Notes under the pieces: model-generated
Seen by the model: only the letters and a program-made list of their open reading frames with translations
Told to the model about the DNA's origin: nothing
Databases searched by the model: none
Origin: Fibrobacter sp.
Lineage (GTDB): Bacteria > Fibrobacterota > Fibrobacteria > Fibrobacterales > Fibrobacteraceae
Direction: 5' to 3'
Assembly (NCBI RefSeq): GCF_017545445.1
Contig: NZ_JAFWOM010000101.1
Location: 1-53,027, forward strand
Length of the DNA stretch: 53,027 bases
Made by a program: the position numbers and the translations under genes
Shown: positions 33,554-43,200 of the stretch, piece after piece
Position numbering within the stretch: the first letter of the stretch is position 1
How the letters are laid out: each line of letters starts with the position of its first letter

Positions 33554-34879
33554 ATGCAGGTTGAATGGGAAAGATGCTTGAACTACCTCCATGGAATGCT
33601 GTCGGATACGGTATTCAAGACATATTTTGCACAGACCAAGCTCGTAAGCCAGACCACGGGACACGCCGTTATCGCTGTTCCTCCTGGACTCGATGTCAAA
33701 GTCTATGCAGCCTACAAGGATTTGATCCGCCTTGCATGGAAAGATGTTTCGCACGACGACTCCCCGATTGAATTTGATTTCCAGCCACAAGATGTCTATC
33801 AGCCGCAAGCAAGGGCTACGGAAAATTCTTTCCGCGAATTCATCAAGCCAAGCGTCCCGCTTTCGGGCAGCTTCCGTTTCGAAAACTTCGTCCCCGGCGA
33901 CAAGGCTCAGCTCGCATACAACGCGGCACTCGCTGTTGCAAGGAATCCGGACGGTACGCAATATAACCCGTTATTTATTTATGGGTCTTCTGGCCTTGGC
34001 AAGACGCACTTGCTCCAGTCCATCGGCAACTACATTCTCGAAGAAGATCCGACCAAGCGCGTGATTTACCTCACATCCGAAGACTTCTCGCAGCAGTACA
34101 TGAAGTGCCTGCAAGAAAAGCGCATCACCGAAATGTCGGACTTCTACCGCAACGAAGTCGATATTCTTTTGATTGACGACATCCAGAACTGGACGGGCAA
34201 GTACGAAACGCAAAACGAATTTTTCTTGATTTTTAACGCACTGCACCAAGCAGGCAAACAGATTGTGCTTACCTCCGATGCACCTGCCGCCGAAGTCAAG
34301 AACCTCTCCGACCGCCTCGTGAGCCGATTCTCGTGGGGCTTAACCGTCGATATCCAGCCGCCAGACGTGGAAACACGCGAAGCCATCCTCCACAAGAAGG
34401 CCGAAGAACGCCACCTCGAAATCAGCGACGAAGTCATACGTTACCTTGCTGAAAATATTGCAAGCAACGTGCGTTGCCTCGAAAGCGCCATCATCAAGCT
34501 CACGCTCCAGTCGAGCCTCATGAGCCACGACATCGACATGAACATCGCACAGAAGGTCGTCACCGAAATCGCCCCGACGCTCCGCCGCCGCGTAAGCCTC
34601 GATTCCGTGCTCCACGCCGTATCGCAGCACTACGAAGTCCCCGAAACAAAGCTCATCGAACCGGGCCGCGGCACCAAGGAAATCTCTAAAGCAAGGCAAG
34701 TCGCCATGTTCCTCATGCGCGAACTCTCCCCCATCAGCTTGCAGAGCATCGGCTCTCGCTTTGGCGGCAAGGACCACTCCACCGTCGTGCACGCCATCAA
34801 GAGCGTCAAGAAAGAAATGGAGACCGACCCGAGTTTCGCCCGTTTGATTGAAAGTCTCAAGAACGCCATACACGACTAG
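33554..34879 (+). CDS. dnaA: Chromosomal replication initiator DnaA
   Basis: This 441-residue initiator binds DnaA boxes and opens the origin. Domain I (about 1-75) is WERCLNYLHGMLSDTVFKTYF; a short domain II follows. Domain III AAA+ has Walker A GSSGLGKT (144-151), Walker B LLIDD (205-209) and sensor/arginine-finger segments. Domain IV ends with the DNA-binding signature GGKDHSTVVHAIKSV (GGKDHST 404-410) preceded by ISKARQVAMFLMREL. Length and motifs are normal. GAGGA lies seven bases before the ATG. Neither dnaN nor rpmH is adjacent; the next gene, 17 bases on, is an ART-like protein. Autoregulation through the inverted repeat at 33472-33523 is possible. Confidence 0.95.
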   Translation: MQVEWERCLNYLHGMLSDTVFKTYFAQTKLVSQTTGHAVIAVPPGLDVKVYAAYKDLIRLAWKDVSHDDSPIEFDFQPQDVYQPQARATENSFREFIKPSVPLSGSFRFENFVPGDKAQLAYNAALAVARNPDGTQYNPLFIYGSSGLGKTHLLQSIGNYILEEDPTKRVIYLTSEDFSQQYMKCLQEKRITEMSDFYRNEVDILLIDDIQNWTGKYETQNEFFLIFNALHQAGKQIVLTSDAPAAEVKNLSDRLVSRFSWGLTVDIQPPDVETREAILHKKAEERHLEISDEVIRYLAENIASNVRCLESAIIKLTLQSSLMSHDIDMNIAQKVVTEIAPTLRRRVSLDSVLHAVSQHYEVPETKLIEPGRGTKEISKARQVAMFLMRELSPISLQSIGSRFGGKDHSTVVHAIKSVKKEMETDPSFARLIESLKNAIHD

Positions 34880-34896
34880 ACGAAAGCGGTTCAGCC

Positions 34897-35565
34897 ATGA
34901 TACTTTACCACGGCTCCGAAAAAAAAATTCCAGTTCCCGAATGGGGCAAAGGCAATCCCAAAAACGATTACGGGCTGGGATTCTATTGCACGGAGTCGCA
35001 AGATTTAGCTAAAGAATGGGCTTGTCAAAAAAATGTCGATGGTTTCGCAAACGCATACTCACTAAATACAGACGGGCTTCGCATTTTAGATTTGTCCGAA
35101 GACAAATTCAGCTTATTGCATTGGCTTACCATACTGATGCAGAACCGAGTATTCTCCACCAAATCGCCTATCGGAAAACAAAATCTGCAATTTCTGACAG
35201 AACGATTTCAATTAGACTATGAAGAATACGATATAATCCGTGGATATCGAGCCAACGATTCCTATTTTTCGTTCGCAAGTGATTTTCTTGAAAATATCAT
35301 TCCAATACAATGCCTCGCCAATTCGATGAAACTTGGAAGTCTCGGCTTGCAAACTGTACTGAAATCAAGAAAAAGCTTTTTGCAGCTCACTTTTGAAAAA
35401 GCCGAAAAAGCTGACAAAGAAACCTATTACATCAAGTACAAAGAGCGCGATTCATCTGCAAGAAAATCGTATTTCGAAAGTCTGCGACACACACAGCCAA
35501 GCGAATCCATTTACTTAATTGACCTTGTCCGAAATCCGGAGTTGCTCAATGACATTTCCCTATGA
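34897..35565 (+). CDS. DUF3990-like protein, putative ADP-ribosyltransferase-fold toxin
   Basis: This 222-residue protein begins MILYHGSEKKIPVPEWGKGNPKNDYGLGFYCTES. The LYHGS strand and the YGLGFYCT strand with following Gln/Glu and WA residues match DUF3990, a family placed by fold with ADP-ribosyltransferases. The remainder is helical and acidic/aromatic (FQLDYEEYDIIRGYRANDSYF). I see H5 and Y/F positions that could bind NAD, but no confirmed catalytic Glu. It starts 17 bases after dnaA and overlaps the next gene by 17 bases, so the three may be co-transcribed. A toxin-like role is inferred from comparable two-gene modules, not shown. Confidence 0.65.
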   Translation: MILYHGSEKKIPVPEWGKGNPKNDYGLGFYCTESQDLAKEWACQKNVDGFANAYSLNTDGLRILDLSEDKFSLLHWLTILMQNRVFSTKSPIGKQNLQFLTERFQLDYEEYDIIRGYRANDSYFSFASDFLENIIPIQCLANSMKLGSLGLQTVLKSRKSFLQLTFEKAEKADKETYYIKYKERDSSARKSYFESLRHTQPSESIYLIDLVRNPELLNDISL

Positions 35566-35986
35566 AGAAATGTATCTCGCCGCAGTGCAAGAAAATCTAG
35601 GCTTCTTTTTCCAGTTAGCTCTCCGCGAATCGGGCTTATCCATAAAAGAAGTGCAAGACAAATTCCTTGCATCTGACGTTCCAACGCAAATTGAATACGG
35701 AAATCCAGACTTTCTATGCGGCAAATCCGGCTACGAACTTGCGATACTCGCATTCCCAAATACATTCACCGATGAAATTTTAAACAAAGCGATTGCAGAA
35801 CCTTTTTACCCACAAGCAGAATACTGGAGCGGCATGGTTCTCGCCTATTGTCAGTGGAAATCAGGAAAAACATTCAAGTCCATTCTTGAACATTATCCCC
35901 TAGAACGAATTCTTTCTGATTATCACTTAATGCACGAAGCGGATATCTCAAAAATTGCAGAACAAATTATTTCTGCACAAGATTAA
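35549..35986 (+). CDS. Partner protein of the DUF3990-like gene (putative antitoxin)
   Basis: This 145-residue soluble, mainly helical protein has no signal peptide. It starts MTFPYEEMYLAAVQENLGFFFQLALRE and carries a C-terminal block YWSGMVLAYCQWKSGKTFKSIL...YHLMHEADISKIAEQ. That block resembles short proteins often encoded next to DUF3990/DUF3791-type genes. The ATG overlaps the end of the upstream gene by 17 bases, with GGAG seven bases before it, so translation is likely coupled. An antitoxin or immunity function is inferred from the gene pair only. The reading frame can be extended 30 bases upstream, but without a ribosome site. Confidence 0.6.
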   Translation: MTFPYEEMYLAAVQENLGFFFQLALRESGLSIKEVQDKFLASDVPTQIEYGNPDFLCGKSGYELAILAFPNTFTDEILNKAIAEPFYPQAEYWSGMVLAYCQWKSGKTFKSILEHYPLERILSDYHLMHEADISKIAEQIISAQD

Positions 35987-36006
35987 GAGATCCACTAGTA
36001 AAGCCC

Positions 36007-39000
36007 CTACATCGTCGCTATCCGTTCGCCGTCCTTTGCGATAAGCTTCATATTGGCAGCCCAGTCGATGGCCCTGTCAATAACATCCTTCATTTGCGAA
36101 GTGCATTTTGTAAAGCCAGCGACTTTCGCCATCAGGCGTTCCATTTCTTCGAGTTCCATACTCATTTGGCTATCGACAATAGCCTTCACCGCATAAGCAA
36201 TTTCTTGCATCGAAATATCGTCCACGTTGCGTTTAAAGCCATCCGACGGGACTCTGAATTCGACAGGCCCATTGCACTCCGCATTCCAGAAGAACGTTTT
36301 GCCGTTTTCTTGCTTTTCTATAAAATGCAGATACTTGCAAACGCCATGAATCCGGTTCACAAATTTCTGAGTGCGTTTGGCGTTCCACAAATCCGATAAA
36401 CGAGCGTCGAGCACCGCCGCAGAAACAGGCGATTCCACCATCACGATTTTCTGGATTTGGCTTTTCAAAAGTTCCGTACACGACATGTCATAAACGTCAC
36501 TTCCCTTCGGCACACGAGCAACTTCCGCAAGTTCATACGTCTTGAACATGGACTGGAACGTTTTAAGTCCATCCGAATCGTCCGCTGGCTTGAACACATC
36601 TTCGCTAGCAGGCATCACAGGCTCTTCCGGGCGAGTGACGGTTTCCGCTTCATTTAATTCGACGGGATGCTTTTCCTTTTCGAGAATCCGGTCAATTTCT
36701 AGCTTGATCCCTTGCACAATGCGGTCGCGATGTTCCCTATTCATGAACCATTCAAAGGACCACAAGCGGACAACATTCCATCCCAACATTTCAAGGATAC
36801 TTTGTTGCAAAACGTTCCTGTCCTTTGCCGTCCGGGCTTTTCGATAATTCGCCCCATCGCAAAGGATGCCCAAAATAAACTTCTTTTCGTTTTCGGGATG
36901 AACAACCGCCAAATCCATTTTAAACTTGGAACAGCCGACATCCAGTTCCACGCTATAGCCCAATTTTTTCAATTCATTCGCAATCGAAATCTTGAAGAAA
37001 TCTTTCGCAGACGTTCCACCTGCAACATGCGATACTGGGAGAGAACTCTTGCCGTACTTCGCATACGTCAAGAACGCTTTAAGGCCTGCAACGCCCTCGG
37101 ACGAAGAACGGTTCAAATCAATCTGTTCCGGTTGCAACGTCGAATACACAAGCATTTCGTAACGCGAACGCGAAACGGCCACGTTCAAGCGACGCCATCC
37201 GCCCACATTGTTGATGGGGCCGAAATTGAGCGAAACGTTTCCATTCTGGTCCGGGCCATACCCCACCGAGAAAATAATCACATCGCGTTCGTCACCCTGC
37301 ACGCTTTCAAGATTCTTGATAAAGATTTCTTCGCCCGAAGTTTTCGACCATTCTTCCAGCTTTGGATTTTTGGCGAATTCAGCTTCCAGCAAATCATCAA
37401 TAAGGTTCTGCTGGACCACGCTGAACGTGACAACGCCTATGCTCTTTTTGCGTTCTGACGTATCTTTCAAGCGTCTGACGATTTCAGCAACAACCAAATC
37501 GGCTTCGGCACGATTCTGGCGGCTCTTGCTTCTGTCATATACACCCTTGACCGGAATGAATTTTACGCTACCCTCAATATCACTCGGCGAGGGGAATGTG
37601 AACAACTTATGTTCGTAATACTTGTAATTGCTGAACGCAATAAGGCTTTCGTCCTTGGAGCGGTAATGCCAAAGCAAATGCATTTCGGGCATGGAGATTG
37701 CAAGACAATCATCCAAAATGCTTTCCAAATCTTCCTTGTCGAGGTTGTCTTCGTCGGTATAGCCCTTCTTGAAGAAACTCGTCGGCGGCATTTGCTTGGG
37801 GTCGCCCACGACAACGAGATTTTCGCCACGGGCAATCGCACCGACCGCTTCACACGTCGGCAGCTGCGACGCTTCGTCAAAAATGACCAAGTCAAATTTG
37901 GGGAATTTCGGGTCGATATATTGAGCCACAGAAATCGGGCTCATCAGCATGCACGGAGTAAGCCTACGCAACAAATTCGGAATGGAATCGAACAACTGGC
38001 GAATGGACTTGCCTTTGCATTTGCTTGCGATGCATTTCTTTAAAATGCCGATTTCCGATGAAGCGGCCACCATTGCCGAAGAAGGAATATTCGCCGAAAG
38101 TTTTGCTATAAGTTCCTTGCGAGTGAGTTCTGCAAACTTTTCGCTCGACTGTTTGTAACGTTTGATTTCATGTTCAAGGAGACTTGCATTAGTGTTGCCC
38201 AATTCCGAATCTTCTTCGATGTAAAGGACAATCAACCGGTAAGCAACATTTGTCTTAAATGCACAAGCAACATCATCAACAGAAACGTTCGCTTTTTCGA
38301 CCGCTTGAGGAACACAATCCAAACCGAAATCGACAAGCGTTTTCTTGCAAGCATTGTAATTGCACCAGTCACGCAAGCCATCGAGATTTATTTTCCACAA
38401 TCTGACATTATCCAAAAGTTTCTGAGTCCAGTTATCGCCAAACGGAATATTATTTTCCATCAGCGTTATAGCCTGGATAGATTTCCAGAGGTTCTGCATT
38501 TCGCCAAAAGTGCGTTTAAAATCAGCAAGCACCTTGATATTTCTTTCGCGGAACGTCCTCAAATCAGCAATTTCCTTGCAAGATGACGCAATATCGCATT
38601 TTTCATCATACAGGCGACACATCAGAGCATACAACGTTGTTCCCAATTGGTACTGCGTCTCAAGCAGACTCCAATCGCTCTTGTACGATTTCCAAAAGTT
38701 GCCATAAGCATTCGAAAGTTTCAATGAAGATTCGTCAACAACTTTCGAAGTCCGTTTAAATTCTACTAAGTTATCTAGAATTCCACCCACGCGTTCCTTA
38801 TCGACTTGCGGATTTTTTGCAAACCGCCTCAACGCAGACAAAACTTTACGCTGGCCGAAGAATTTGGGGATAAACCATTTAACAGAAACTTCTTTCCATT
38901 CGCCTCGCAAAGAAACTGCATCGACATCGTAAATTTCAGGTTCAAATTCGCCATCAATTTTCTCCTGAAGTTCATTTCTACGTTGCCCATTCTTGCACGC

Positions 39001-41856
39001 ATCCGCAAGAACATTTCCAAAATCACCATCATCCCTAAAGAAAAGCGATTCAGGGATAACATCAATATTTCCAAGATTATCGCTCAAAGATGCTAGAGCT
39101 TCGGCCTTTTCTTGTGAATTTACATTCAACGTCGCAAATTTTTGACGCAACTCAGAAAGAATCCCCGAAAGTCGAACATCACAATCATCCAGCTGATTCA
39201 GCAGATTCGACAACTTTTCGCGTTCCGTTTCAGAATACTGGCAGCACATCCAATCCAAAAGAGGATGCTTCGAAATGTCACCGCAAAGTTTCGCCATGAC
39301 GCTATAGCGTTCGCACGCCGAGAACCATTCCTTCAATTTTTCAGCATCGGCATTTTTAGCAATATCGACACAAACAGGAATTTTCCCCACAAATTCTGGG
39401 TGTTCTTCAAAAATTCCAATCACATCGTAAAGCGAATAGCCCGAATCATGAACCTTATGGATCTTTTCCATAAAGTCGTTCAGGTGGACACGCATCTTGT
39501 GAAGCGTTTCCGCCTCAGCTTTGTATTCTTCGGGTTCCCGTCGTTTTCCAAATTCCAACGCCGATTCCAGCTGAGCCATCACCGCAGATTTATTCGCCTT
39601 GTTGGAATGGAGTTCCAAGCAAAACGCACCAAGCCCTTGCTTTTCGAGACGGTTTTGAACAACAGAAAGTGCGGCCATTTTTTCGGCAATAAACAACACC
39701 GATTTTCCATGGAACAACGCATTCGCAATCATGTTCGTAATCGTCTGCGACTTACCCGTTCCCGGAGGGCCATGCAGCACAAAGCTGCAACCTTTCGCCG
39801 CAGAGCAAATCGCGGCCATCTGCGAAGAATCCGCACTCAACGGAATCGCCAAATCCGAAGGCTTGAAAGAAGCGTCCAAAGTTTCCGCCGCTACAAGTTC
39901 CGGCAAAACTTCGGGCAACACGCCGTCAATAAGCCCCTTGACAATCTTGTTTTTAGCAAGCTCGTCGCTACGTTGTCCAATATCATTCCACATGATATAC
40001 TGCGAAAACGAGAATTGCCCGATAAAAGCGTAATCGACAACATCCCAGCGTTTTTTATTCTTGACCGCATGGCGGACTGTTGCAAAAATCTTCTTGATAT
40101 CCAAACCGCTTTGGTCAATAGGCAACGGATCCAGACCGTTAATGACAAGATTATATTCGCCACGCAGTTTTTCAAGCAACGTAATATTAAATTGAGGATC
40201 TTCGTCTCGTTCGCGAATGACAAATCCCTGACGGGCCGACTTTCGCACAATTTCAAGCGGCAAAAGAACAAGCGGCGCATAAAGAGCACGCTCGCTCAAG
40301 TCCGTTTCGTACCATTTCAAAAATCCAAGTGCAAGATAAAGCGTATTGGAGCCGTTTTCTTCGAGGCTCACCCTAGCGGCACGGTACAAGGCCAAAATTT
40401 TATCTTCGGTTTCCTTCTGCCCCATAAACGTGCGGAGACGTTTATTCTGAAATTCATGTTCCAGAAGTTCATCGACATCCGCATCCTTGGCGATAGAAAC
40501 AAAGTTGTCCTCGACATCCTTTTTACGTCCATCAAAGAATTCGACAATTCTAAACTCTTCTTTGGCGGCAAGAGCATCTTCCAACGTTCCAAGGTTGTTG
40601 CTAATCAGCTGTATAGACTTGCCGGTCGGCTTAAAATTCAAAAGCGAATTCCTGAGAGTCATGTTCAGGAGTTTATTTTGCCAAAGCCGCTGTTTGCTAT
40701 GCTTTACAGGACCTTCACTTTCGTCTTTCGCAGCAATATCAATTTCTTCGGGAGCGCTCCAAGTCGTCTTATCTTGTTCTTCATCCGATTCCGGCAACTT
40801 TTCCAAATTGCCTTCCGCATCATATTTTCTCTGAGGAATTGGGCGAATGGAATTTCCAAGGCGAGCCTGCTTGACATCGACAAAAAATCGAAAATCATCA
40901 TCTTTCAAAAGATTATTTTTCGCAGCATTTACAGCCGTTTCAAAATCTACCATCGTCCCTTGTGCAAACAAAGTGCATTCGACAACAGATATTTCACCGA
41001 CATCATCGCTAAACCGTTTCGAAAACAGACTCGAATCGTCCTGAACCGCACTCGGGAACGTCTCGTCAATAAGCCAGCACCCCGTAAACGCATGATCTTT
41101 CATCAAAACGACAATCGGGTGGAGGCCCGCCTGTTCCAAGCACGACGCATAAAGAATTGCAAGGTCAAGGCAAGTTCCCAATTTTTGCGTAGCGATTTCG
41201 TCGCAGGTACGAATTTTCTGACTGACAAGTTCAAAGCCCTGCTGAGGCATGGAGTAATGGATATCCAGCTCTTCCAACGCAGCGAAAATAGCGGCCATCT
41301 GCTTCAGCACATGATTTTCGCTTTTCCGCTGGTAGCCGCACAACGAGCCATCACCCGTCCACCCTTCCAGCTTTTCCGAAGCACGACGCAACACCTGAGC
41401 CACCAGCGGATGATTCGGAGTGACATAAGCGGCAAGCAATTCTGGCAACACCACATCGCCCGCCCATTCGTTGTACGCAAGTAAATTAATATCATGCACA
41501 AAGCGTTCGTCTTCAACGCCATTCACAGAGACCACAACTTCGAGAAGCCCAGCAAACCGCTCCGTGATGCCCATGAAAAAATTGGGATCCAAATGCAAGT
41601 CAGCGACCTGCGAAAAAGTCAGCCGATCGTCGAGCTGTGTGGCATCCACCTGTTGCCAAGCACCAAGACAGTCAATCGTATATTTCGCTGGAGATGAAAA
41701 TTCCGGTTTTGCAAAAATTTCAACCGTTACATTCTGCAACAATTCTCCCGTCTTGTTCGCAATCTGCAATGAACTGATTACCGGAACACCGTTCTGCTGC
41801 ATTGCAAAATTCACGACACTAGAAAAATCAGCCCTGACATCTATTAGCTTGCCCAT
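36007..41856 (-). CDS. Giant DUF4011-type protein: transglutaminase-like, SF1 helicase, Vsr/MTES_1575-like nuclease, DUF3320
   Basis: This 1949-residue cytoplasmic protein has several domains. About 1-190 is a beta-rich region. A transglutaminase/cysteine-protease-like core follows, with C229 (GTCLDLAILYASCLEQAG) and H255 (MKDHAFTGCW). Next comes DUF4011-like sequence (about 385-660, RLWQNKLLNMTLRNSLLNF). The SF1 Upf1-like helicase has Walker A GPPGTGKS (696-703) and D1327-EASQ, split by a long coiled insert. The PD-(D/E)XK nuclease has D1648 (KMDLAVV), D1667 (GILCDGANYRKARTAKDRN) and GWNVVRLWSFEWF. The C-terminus is DUF3320-like (LLKSQIQKIVMVESP). Such architectures are associated with prokaryotic defence. 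The start ATG has GAGG upstream; the longer frame has none. It stands alone, with no methylase partner. Confidence 0.8.
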   Translation of the reverse strand: MGKLIDVRADFSSVVNFAMQQNGVPVISSLQIANKTGELLQNVTVEIFAKPEFSSPAKYTIDCLGAWQQVDATQLDDRLTFSQVADLHLDPNFFMGITERFAGLLEVVVSVNGVEDERFVHDINLLAYNEWAGDVVLPELLAAYVTPNHPLVAQVLRRASEKLEGWTGDGSLCGYQRKSENHVLKQMAAIFAALEELDIHYSMPQQGFELVSQKIRTCDEIATQKLGTCLDLAILYASCLEQAGLHPIVVLMKDHAFTGCWLIDETFPSAVQDDSSLFSKRFSDDVGEISVVECTLFAQGTMVDFETAVNAAKNNLLKDDDFRFFVDVKQARLGNSIRPIPQRKYDAEGNLEKLPESDEEQDKTTWSAPEEIDIAAKDESEGPVKHSKQRLWQNKLLNMTLRNSLLNFKPTGKSIQLISNNLGTLEDALAAKEEFRIVEFFDGRKKDVEDNFVSIAKDADVDELLEHEFQNKRLRTFMGQKETEDKILALYRAARVSLEENGSNTLYLALGFLKWYETDLSERALYAPLVLLPLEIVRKSARQGFVIRERDEDPQFNITLLEKLRGEYNLVINGLDPLPIDQSGLDIKKIFATVRHAVKNKKRWDVVDYAFIGQFSFSQYIMWNDIGQRSDELAKNKIVKGLIDGVLPEVLPELVAAETLDASFKPSDLAIPLSADSSQMAAICSAAKGCSFVLHGPPGTGKSQTITNMIANALFHGKSVLFIAEKMAALSVVQNRLEKQGLGAFCLELHSNKANKSAVMAQLESALEFGKRREPEEYKAEAETLHKMRVHLNDFMEKIHKVHDSGYSLYDVIGIFEEHPEFVGKIPVCVDIAKNADAEKLKEWFSACERYSVMAKLCGDISKHPLLDWMCCQYSETEREKLSNLLNQLDDCDVRLSGILSELRQKFATLNVNSQEKAEALASLSDNLGNIDVIPESLFFRDDGDFGNVLADACKNGQRRNELQEKIDGEFEPEIYDVDAVSLRGEWKEVSVKWFIPKFFGQRKVLSALRRFAKNPQVDKERVGGILDNLVEFKRTSKVVDESSLKLSNAYGNFWKSYKSDWSLLETQYQLGTTLYALMCRLYDEKCDIASSCKEIADLRTFRERNIKVLADFKRTFGEMQNLWKSIQAITLMENNIPFGDNWTQKLLDNVRLWKINLDGLRDWCNYNACKKTLVDFGLDCVPQAVEKANVSVDDVACAFKTNVAYRLIVLYIEEDSELGNTNASLLEHEIKRYKQSSEKFAELTRKELIAKLSANIPSSAMVAASSEIGILKKCIASKCKGKSIRQLFDSIPNLLRRLTPCMLMSPISVAQYIDPKFPKFDLVIFDEASQLPTCEAVGAIARGENLVVVGDPKQMPPTSFFKKGYTDEDNLDKEDLESILDDCLAISMPEMHLLWHYRSKDESLIAFSNYKYYEHKLFTFPSPSDIEGSVKFIPVKGVYDRSKSRQNRAEADLVVAEIVRRLKDTSERKKSIGVVTFSVVQQNLIDDLLEAEFAKNPKLEEWSKTSGEEIFIKNLESVQGDERDVIIFSVGYGPDQNGNVSLNFGPINNVGGWRRLNVAVSRSRYEMLVYSTLQPEQIDLNRSSSEGVAGLKAFLTYAKYGKSSLPVSHVAGGTSAKDFFKISIANELKKLGYSVELDVGCSKFKMDLAVVHPENEKKFILGILCDGANYRKARTAKDRNVLQQSILEMLGWNVVRLWSFEWFMNREHRDRIVQGIKLEIDRILEKEKHPVELNEAETVTRPEEPVMPASEDVFKPADDSDGLKTFQSMFKTYELAEVARVPKGSDVYDMSCTELLKSQIQKIVMVESPVSAAVLDARLSDLWNAKRTQKFVNRIHGVCKYLHFIEKQENGKTFFWNAECNGPVEFRVPSDGFKRNVDDISMQEIAYAVKAIVDSQMSMELEEMERLMAKVAGFTKCTSQMKDVIDRAIDWAANMKLIAKDGERIATM

Positions 41857-41923
41857 AAAAACCTCAATAGGAAATATATAACAATGCAGGGAAGAACGGT
41901 TCAAGAAATTAGATTGTACGGTC

Positions 41924-42700
41924 CTATTTTCGAACAATCGTAACAGCAAGACCAAAATGTAGGCTATTTAGCGTAATATCATCTTCACGGCGCGGGTTTT
42001 CCCCTATACGAAAAACATCCTTGTCCTCTTTTTGATATTCACTCCAGCAGAACATAAAATTCAACGCAGCACCGATAAAATAATGCTCCGATAATTTCCA
42101 AACCTTCCCCATCTCGAATTGCAAACCCGATTCCGAACCGACATAAGTCATTCCATATTTTTCCCACGCATCTTCGTCATTTAGTAATTCAACACCTTTT
42201 ATAGTCGTGCCAATAAAGGTTCCATACATTTTAGACAGTTCATTTGCAAACGGATATACCCGAAAACCAAAACCATACTGGATTCTCGTCCTAGCAGCTT
42301 TTTCAACAAATTCTTCTTTGTCAAGCGAATAATATTTATAGCGATAATCTCCTATTGACCAAAAACAACCGAAATCGAGAAATATGGCAAATCGTTTTAC
42401 AAAAAGAACTCCTGCACGGAAATCAATCGATGGTCCTCCGCCATCAAAAGAATAGAGGTCATAATAAAGTCCCTTATCATAAACCATTTCACCACGTTCT
42501 AAATCGTGATAAAAATTTTTTTCTGATTTCGTCTTGTACTCCGATGTAGAATACATACCACCAAGGGTCAATTCAAAATACGGATAGACGATATTACGTG
42601 CACGAGACCTTTTTCTTTTGGTTTGCTGGGTTGAGTCGCTAACAGCCCCTATGGAGTACACGACCAAACAAAGTATCAAGAATGCAACACGCAACAACAT
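41924..42700 (-). CDS. Exported beta-barrel-like protein of unknown function
   Basis: This 258-residue protein has a signal peptide (LLRVAFLILCLVVYSIGAVS) and a basic segment (KRKRSRAR). A run of amphipathic strands rich in Tyr, Phe and Gly follows, with a terminal strand ending in aromatic/hydrophobic alternation (LHFGLAVTIVRK). This pattern suggests a small outer-membrane barrel. No family is recognised. Its ATG shares one base with the stop of the upstream gene (TGATG), so the two are translationally coupled and probably act together at the envelope. Confidence 0.65.
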   Translation of the reverse strand: MLLRVAFLILCLVVYSIGAVSDSTQQTKRKRSRARNIVYPYFELTLGGMYSTSEYKTKSEKNFYHDLERGEMVYDKGLYYDLYSFDGGGPSIDFRAGVLFVKRFAIFLDFGCFWSIGDYRYKYYSLDKEEFVEKAARTRIQYGFGFRVYPFANELSKMYGTFIGTTIKGVELLNDEDAWEKYGMTYVGSESGLQFEMGKVWKLSEHYFIGAALNFMFCWSEYQKEDKDVFRIGENPRREDDITLNSLHFGLAVTIVRK

Positions 42701-43200
42701 CAATCCACCTTAAGTACAGCATAATTTACGAACTTGCCACACGAAGTATCTTGTGGCGGCAGGAATTTTTCAACAGAATAATGACCACTAATATTTCGTT
42801 CGTCAAACTCAGTGAAAACAAACAAGATATAATCCAAAGAACCACTTTTATTTACGTTGATTTGAGCCGTATAGGGAGGCAATTCAATTTTCTTGCCTCC
42901 ACAATAGAACGAAATGGTTATATCTAAATTGCATACTTCATCGAAAACCAAACTATCACACACGCTATAATCATAATAAGCAGCATCCCCATTCTCAATA
43001 GGGCGGCTGAACTCTTTTGCAAGCAAAGAATCCTTATACATCACCCGCATTTCCAAAGAATCGACGCCAACAGGTTTACGAGCTTCAACACCTTGAAAGA
43101 AACCATATCCCTCATCAAAAGGACAATCCATACAACAACAACACAGCCACGCATACGCAAGCAGCAAAAATGTTGTGAATTTATTTCTACGCAATTTCAT
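42700..43200 (-). CDS. Small exported/lipoprotein-like protein, coupled to the barrel gene
   Basis: This 166-residue protein has a basic start and a hydrophobic stretch ending in a cysteine cluster (AWLCCCCMDC), where lipidation is likely but the exact Cys is unclear. The mature part looks like a single beta-sandwich (SLEMRVMYKDSLLAKEFSR, LDITISFYCGGKKIELPPY, YILFVFTEFDERNISG). No family is recognised. Its stop overlaps the following gene's start. No close upstream gene exists, so this is the first gene of a two-gene unit. Confidence 0.6.
   Translation of the reverse strand: MKLRRNKFTTFLLLAYAWLCCCCMDCPFDEGYGFFQGVEARKPVGVDSLEMRVMYKDSLLAKEFSRPIENGDAAYYDYSVCDSLVFDEVCNLDITISFYCGGKKIELPPYTAQINVNKSGSLDYILFVFTEFDERNISGHYSVEKFLPPQDTSCGKFVNYAVLKVD

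Noticed and set aside
39142..41484. 780-codon plus-strand open frame opposite the giant helicase gene
   Set aside because: Shadow of the real coding frame; its translation is rich in Arg, Phe, Ile and Asn without motifs.
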